From: Ruminococcus sp. 210702-SL.1.03
GTDB taxonomy: Bacteria > Bacillota > Clostridia > Oscillospirales > Ruminococcaceae
Assembly: GCF_020559915.1 (NCBI RefSeq)
Contig: NZ_JAJCLZ010000007.1
Span: 62,001-126,000, forward strand
Length of the DNA: 64,000 nt
Direction of reading: 5' to 3'
Part shown: positions 60,105 to 64,000 of the stretch, piece after piece
Layout: every line of letters begins with the position of its first letter
Numbering within the stretch: position 1 is the stretch's first letter
The notes under the pieces: generated by a model
Told to the model about the DNA's origin: nothing
The model's database searches: none
The model's input: only the letters and a program-made list of their open reading frames with translations
Program-made: the position numbers and the translations under genes

Positions 60105-60666
60105 CGAAGAACTTGAAAAAGAGATCAAAGAAGAAACCAACGAAGCTGAAAAGACAGAAAAGGCAGAGGGCGCTGCTGAAAGCGCAGCCGAGCCTGAGGA
60201 AAAGAAGGAAGTAAAGGTAAAGACCGAGCGCGAGGCGCAGCTTGAAAAAGAGCTTGCCGAGCAGAAGGAAAAGTATTTAAGACTGATGGCCGAGTACGAT
60301 AACTACCGCAAGCGCACCGCAAAGCAGCAGCTTGAAACGCGCGAAGCGGCGGTGGGCGACACGGTGTTGAAAGTTCTCGCGATATACGACAATTTTGAGA
60401 GAGCGGTGGCTACCGAATCGCAGGATGAAAAGTACAAGGCGGGCGTTGAGATGATATTCAAGCAGTTCACCGCAGCGCTGGAAAAGATGAACGTTACCGT
60501 TATCGACCCGACGGGCGAGCCTTTCGACCCCGCGGTTGCAAACGCCGTGAGCCAGATAGAAGACCCCGAGCTAGGCGAGAACGTAGTAGCGCAGGTATTT
60601 GAAAAGGGCGTGAAGATAGGCGACAGACTTATCCGCTACCCGACGGTAGTAGTTGCGAACCCGTAG
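60091..60666 (+). CDS. grpE: Nucleotide exchange factor GrpE
   Basis: 191 residues. An acidic and basic, flexible N terminus (about 1-45) precedes a coiled coil (REAQLEKELAEQKEKYLRLM) and the GrpE core: AEYDNYRKRTAKQQLET, LAIYDNFERAV and the C-terminal beta wing (EPFDPAVANAVSQIEDPELG; VAQVFEKGVKIGDRLIRYP). It drives ADP release from DnaK. Start ATG 60091 lies in hrcA with GGAGGA 7 nt upstream. Confidence 0.95.
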   Translation: MAVNNEELEKEIKEETNEAEKTEKAEGAAESAAEPEEKKEVKVKTEREAQLEKELAEQKEKYLRLMAEYDNYRKRTAKQQLETREAAVGDTVLKVLAIYDNFERAVATESQDEKYKAGVEMIFKQFTAALEKMNVTVIDPTGEPFDPAVANAVSQIEDPELGENVVAQVFEKGVKIGDRLIRYPTVVVANP

Positions 60667-60756
60667 TAAAAAATAACGAACCGACATCAACTTTTACCCG
60701 CTAAGGACGGGTAAAGAAGAATATGATACATTATATAAAGGAAAGGTTGGATCTTT

Positions 60757-62631
60757 ATGTCGAAGATTATTGGTATTGATTTAGGAACAACAAACTCTTG
60801 TGTAGCAGTAGTAGAAGGCGGAGAAGCCGTAGTTATCCCTAACAGCGAGGGTGCCAGAACCACCCCTTCGGTAGTAGGCGTTTCCAAGACGGGCGAAAGA
60901 CTGGTAGGTCAGGTAGCCAAAAGACAGGCTGTTACAAACTACAAGGACACCGTAATTTCCATCAAGCGCCACATGGGCAGCGATTACAAGGCTACTATGG
61001 GCGGCAAGGAGTACACTCCGCAGGAGATCTCGGCTATGATACTCCAGAAGCTGAAGGCTGACGCTGAGAGCTATCTGGGCGAGAAGGTAACCGAAGCAGT
61101 TATCACAGTACCTGCATACTTCACCGACGCACAGCGTCAGGCAACCAAGGACGCAGGACAGATCGCAGGACTTAACGTAAGACGTATAATCAACGAGCCT
61201 ACCGCAGCTGCGCTTTCTTACGGTATAGATAAGGAAGAAGACCAGAAGGTAATGGTATACGACCTCGGCGGCGGTACATTCGATGTATCCATCATCGAGA
61301 TGGGCGACGGCGTTACCGAAGTTCTTGCTACCGCAGGCAACAACAGACTCGGCGGCGACGACTTCGACCAGCGCATAATCGACTGGATGGTAGAAGAGTT
61401 CAAGGCGCAGGAGGGTATAGACCTTTCTAAAGACCCGATGGCAATGCAGAGATTAAAGACAGAGGCTGAGCTGAGAAAGATAGAGCTTTCTTCCACCGCT
61501 TCCACAACTATCAGCCTGCCTTACATCACTGTAGCGGCTGACGGCCCGAAGCACCTCGAGCTGACCCTTACTCAGGCTAAGTTCAACCAGATGACCGCAG
61601 ACCTCGTAGAAAAGACTATGGGCCCTGTACGCCAGGCGCTCTCTGACTCGGGACTTTCGGTAAACGACCTCAACAAGGTACTGATGGTAGGCGGTTCTTC
61701 GAGAATACCTGCTGTACAGGAAGCTGTAAAGAACCTCATCGGCAAAGAGCCTTTCAAGGGCATCAACCCTGATGAGTGCGTAGCTCTCGGCGCTGCATAT
61801 CAGGGCGGCATCCTCGGCGGCGACGTTGAAAACGGTCTGCTGCTGCTCGACGTAACTCCGCTTTCGCTGAGCATCGAGACCGCAGGCGGCATCGCTACCA
61901 AGATGATCGAGAGAAACACCACTATACCTACCAAGAAAACTCAGACATTCTCGACTTATGCGGATAACCAGACCGCAGTTGATATAAACGTTCTGCAGGG
62001 CGAGCGTGAGTTCGCTAAGGACAACAAGCAGCTCGGTATGTTCAGACTGGACGGCATCGCACCCGCACCAAGAGGAATCCCCCAGATCGAAGTTACTTTC
62101 GATATTGACGCGAACGGCATAGTACACGTTTCGGCTAAAGACCTCGGCACGGGCAAGGAGCAGAACATCACCATCACTTCTTCCACCAATATGTCGAAGG
62201 ACGATATTGACAAGGCTGTAAAGGAAGCGGAAGCATACGCTGCTGAGGACAAGAAGAAGAAGGACGAGGTAGACGCAAGAAACGCTGCCGACCAGATGGT
62301 ATTCCAGTGCGAGAAGTCGCTGAACGATTTTGGCGATAAGGTACCCGCCAACGACAAGGCTGAGGTAGAGAGCAAGATAACTGCCGTAAAGGAAGCGCTC
62401 AAGGGCACTGACATCGAGGCTATCAAGAACGCCAGCAAGGAGCTGGAAGAATCCTTCCAGAAGGTAGCTACCACCGTATATCAGCAGGCTGCTGCGGCAC
62501 AGCAGGCGGCAGGCGGCGCTCAGGGCTTTGACCCCAACAACATGGGCGGCATGAATGGCATGAACAACGGCGGAGCACAGGGCGGCTCTAACGGCGGCGA
62601 CGATGTAGTAGACGCTGAGTTTACTGACTAA
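60757..62631 (+). CDS. dnaK: Chaperone protein DnaK (Hsp70)
   Basis: 624 residues, full length. N-terminal ATPase: [51 protein letters not shown] and [15 protein letters not shown]. Substrate-binding domain: [17 protein letters not shown] and [15 protein letters not shown] core; C-terminal lid with a Gly/Asn-rich tail ([14 protein letters not shown]) and the EEVD-like VVDAEFTD end. ATP-driven folding with DnaJ and GrpE. A 90-nt spacer to grpE has a small GC hairpin and AAAGGAAAGG before the ATG. Confidence 0.97.
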   Translation: MSKIIGIDLGTTNSCVAVVEGGEAVVIPNSEGARTTPSVVGVSKTGERLVGQVAKRQAVTNYKDTVISIKRHMGSDYKATMGGKEYTPQEISAMILQKLKADAESYLGEKVTEAVITVPAYFTDAQRQATKDAGQIAGLNVRRIINEPTAAALSYGIDKEEDQKVMVYDLGGGTFDVSIIEMGDGVTEVLATAGNNRLGGDDFDQRIIDWMVEEFKAQEGIDLSKDPMAMQRLKTEAELRKIELSSTASTTISLPYITVAADGPKHLELTLTQAKFNQMTADLVEKTMGPVRQALSDSGLSVNDLNKVLMVGGSSRIPAVQEAVKNLIGKEPFKGINPDECVALGAAYQGGILGGDVENGLLLLDVTPLSLSIETAGGIATKMIERNTTIPTKKTQTFSTYADNQTAVDINVLQGEREFAKDNKQLGMFRLDGIAPAPRGIPQIEVTFDIDANGIVHVSAKDLGTGKEQNITITSSTNMSKDDIDKAVKEAEAYAAEDKKKKDEVDARNAADQMVFQCEKSLNDFGDKVPANDKAEVESKITAVKEALKGTDIEAIKNASKELEESFQKVATTVYQQAAAAQQAAGGAQGFDPNNMGGMNGMNNGGAQGGSNGGDDVVDAEFTD

Positions 62632-62717
62632 TATCTAATGCAGTATAATAAATTTCCCATGGCGGACGGCGGCGGACAAAGCTGCCGTCCTCTAATGGGT
62701 TAAAGAGGGGTTCAGAT

Positions 62718-63884
62718 ATGGCGAATGAAAACAAGAGAGATTACTACGAAGTTCTGGGAATTGATAAAAGCGCAAGCCAGGACGATATAAAAAAGGCGTT
62801 CCGCAAGCAGGCAAGGCTTTATCACCCCGACCTGCACCCCGACGACAAGGAAGCGGAGGCAAAATTCAAGGAAGTAAACGAAGCTTACGAGGTGCTTTCG
62901 GACGCTGATAAGAAAGCGAAGTACGACCAGTTCGGCTTCGCGGGGGTAGACCCCAATTACGGCGCGGGCGCGGGCGCAGGCGGATTTGGAGGATTTTCGG
63001 GATTCTCAGGCGGCTTCGGCGGCGGAGTGGACGATATACTCAACGCATTTTTCGGCGGCGGATCATCTTCGCGCAGGGCAGACCCTAACGCGCCAAGACG
63101 CGGCGAGGACATAGAGTCTACTATAACGCTCGACTTCATGGACGCCTGCAAGGGTTGCCAGACTACCGTACAGGTAAACCGTATGGAGCACTGCAAGGAG
63201 TGTGGCGGCACGGGTGCGGCAAAGGGCAGCAGCAGAAAGACCTGCCCCGACTGCAACGGCAGCGGTACTGTAAGAATGACGCAGAACACGCCTTTCGGAA
63301 GCTTTGCACAAACGGCAAGATGCTCGCGCTGCGGCGGCAAGGGTACTATTATAGATAACCCGTGCCCGAGCTGTTCGGGACGCGGCAGAGTGCGCAATAC
63401 TATTAAAAAGACCATCAACATACCTGCGGGCGTGTATGACGGTATGCAGCTGCGCATACGCAACGAGGGCAGCCAGGGCATAAACGGCGGCCCTGCAGGC
63501 GATCTGTATCTATCAGTAAGAGTGCGCAAAGACCCGATATTCGAGCGCCGCGATACTTACGACATATGGACGGAGATACCGCTGACATACGCTCAGGCAA
63601 CGTTGGGCGCGCGTATAGAGGTGCCGACCATAGACGGCAAGCAGGAGTACGACGTGCCGGAGGGCACTCAGACGGGCACTGTGTTCCGCATGAGGGGCAA
63701 GGGCGTGCGCAAGGGCAACAGCGGCGAGCGCGGCGACCATTATGTAAAGGTGAACGTAGAGATACCGAAGGGACTGACGAAAGAACAGAAGGAGCTGCTG
63801 CGTAAGTTCGACGAATCGCTGGAGAACAAGAACTACAAAAAGCGCGGAACATTCTTCGACAAACTGAAAGAGAAATTCAAATAA
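62718..63884 (+). CDS. dnaJ: Chaperone protein DnaJ (Hsp40)
   Basis: 388 residues. J domain with YHPDLHPDD (HPD at about 34-36), a Gly/Phe-rich region (about 80-115), four zinc-knuckles ([38 protein letters not shown]), then two C-terminal substrate-binding domains ([39 protein letters not shown]). It delivers clients to DnaK and stimulates ATP hydrolysis. AAAGAGGGG precedes the ATG. It ends the operon at the terminator. Confidence 0.97.
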   Translation: MANENKRDYYEVLGIDKSASQDDIKKAFRKQARLYHPDLHPDDKEAEAKFKEVNEAYEVLSDADKKAKYDQFGFAGVDPNYGAGAGAGGFGGFSGFSGGFGGGVDDILNAFFGGGSSSRRADPNAPRRGEDIESTITLDFMDACKGCQTTVQVNRMEHCKECGGTGAAKGSSRKTCPDCNGSGTVRMTQNTPFGSFAQTARCSRCGGKGTIIDNPCPSCSGRGRVRNTIKKTINIPAGVYDGMQLRIRNEGSQGINGGPAGDLYLSVRVRKDPIFERRDTYDIWTEIPLTYAQATLGARIEVPTIDGKQEYDVPEGTQTGTVFRMRGKGVRKGNSGERGDHYVKVNVEIPKGLTKEQKELLRKFDESLENKNYKKRGTFFDKLKEKFK

Positions 63885-63891
63885 TAGCGAA

Positions 63892-63925
63892 CAGCCCTGC
63901 GGGAAGCCGTGGGGCTCTTTTTTTG
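63892..63925 (+). terminator. Terminator of the hrcA-grpE-dnaK-dnaJ operon
   Basis: AGCCC...GGGCT hairpin followed by cTTTTTTTT. Confidence 0.8.
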
Positions 63926-63941
63926 GACAGAAAAGAACAAT

Positions 63942-64000
63942 ATGACCAACGATGTTGAAACATGGCGAAAAGTTTTTATGCACCCCTACAAACCTGAGAA
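63942..64000 (+). CDS. Possible start of a gene running off the window
   Basis: ATG 63942 opens a frame (MTNDVETWRKVFMHPYKPE) still open at base 64000. Only a weak Shine-Dalgarno (GGACAG at 15 nt) precedes it. The residues are plausible for the start of a cytoplasmic protein, but too few to identify. Confidence 0.35.
   Translation, partial: MTNDVETWRKVFMHPYKPE

Overview
The window looks like chromosome of a low-to-moderate GC Gram-positive gut or rumen anaerobe, most likely Ruminococcus or a close relative in the Oscillospiraceae. The evidence is a cellobiose 2-epimerase of 389 codons with both catalytic histidines in register with the R. albus enzyme, a GH5 endoglucanase lipoprotein, CIRCE-controlled hrcA-grpE-dnaK-dnaJ, SpoVT, RNase Y, SecA with a SEC-C tail, teichoic-acid type polymerases, sigma-A promoters (TTGACA-17-TATAAT) and strong Shine-Dalgarno sites. 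No rRNA, tRNA, CRISPR array, transposase or phage gene was seen.

Layout. 1-7565: cell-surface polymer cluster (two CDP-polyol phosphotransferases, two tandem pyruvyltransferase-like genes, a TarI/IspD cytidylyltransferase, a TarJ-like dehydrogenase and a pentulose-phosphate 3-epimerase), which together could make and polymerise a CDP-polyol. 7566-12061: glmU, small membrane proteins, secG. 12196-18891: RNase R, SecA, DUF1015. 18951-22354: palindrome-rich element, then cellobiose 2-epimerase, PHP phosphoesterase and endoglucanase, followed by a cyclophilin lipoprotein. 23198-27631: a short candidate sRNA, RNase Y, an O-antigen-ligase-like protein and a lone ABC ATPase. 27716-29928 (minus): a membrane glycosyltransferase-like protein, a candidate structured RNA and a DUF1292 protein. 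30101-31600: a long non-standard transcription unit (see below). 31610-41157: a TPR-like protein, cysK, metY, ilvE, a YetF protein, MnmM and a run of lipoproteins. 41624-47570: PucR-type regulator, FtsEX and two M23 murein hydrolase activators. 48114-52796: LacI regulator with four operator-like palindromes and a sugar ABC importer. 52928-58652: YkgJ, SpoVT, LysR, monooxygenase, YczE-like protein, DUF2130 and an NlpC/P60 enzyme. 58962-63884: heat-shock operon.

The most unusual object is 30101-31600. A consensus promoter (TTGACA, 17-bp spacer, TATACT) and an intrinsic terminator delimit about 1.46 kb with no ordinary gene. Inside are about 14 copies of one element: a Shine-Dalgarno (AAGGAG or CAGGAGTG), a spacer containing GAGTCC or a related CC motif, and usually ATG about 8 nt later. 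Most copies can fold so that the ATG lies in a hairpin loop, and the stems differ between copies while staying complementary. Most ATGs open micro-ORFs of 2-16 codons. Two copies encode related 14-residue basic peptides (MKILRTFYRKNICQ and MKIIRTVFRKNILS) whose differences concentrate at third codon positions. I know of no described family with this design. It may be an array of translation-initiation hairpins, a micropeptide operon, a ribosome or RNA-binding-protein sponge, or a very large structured RNA.
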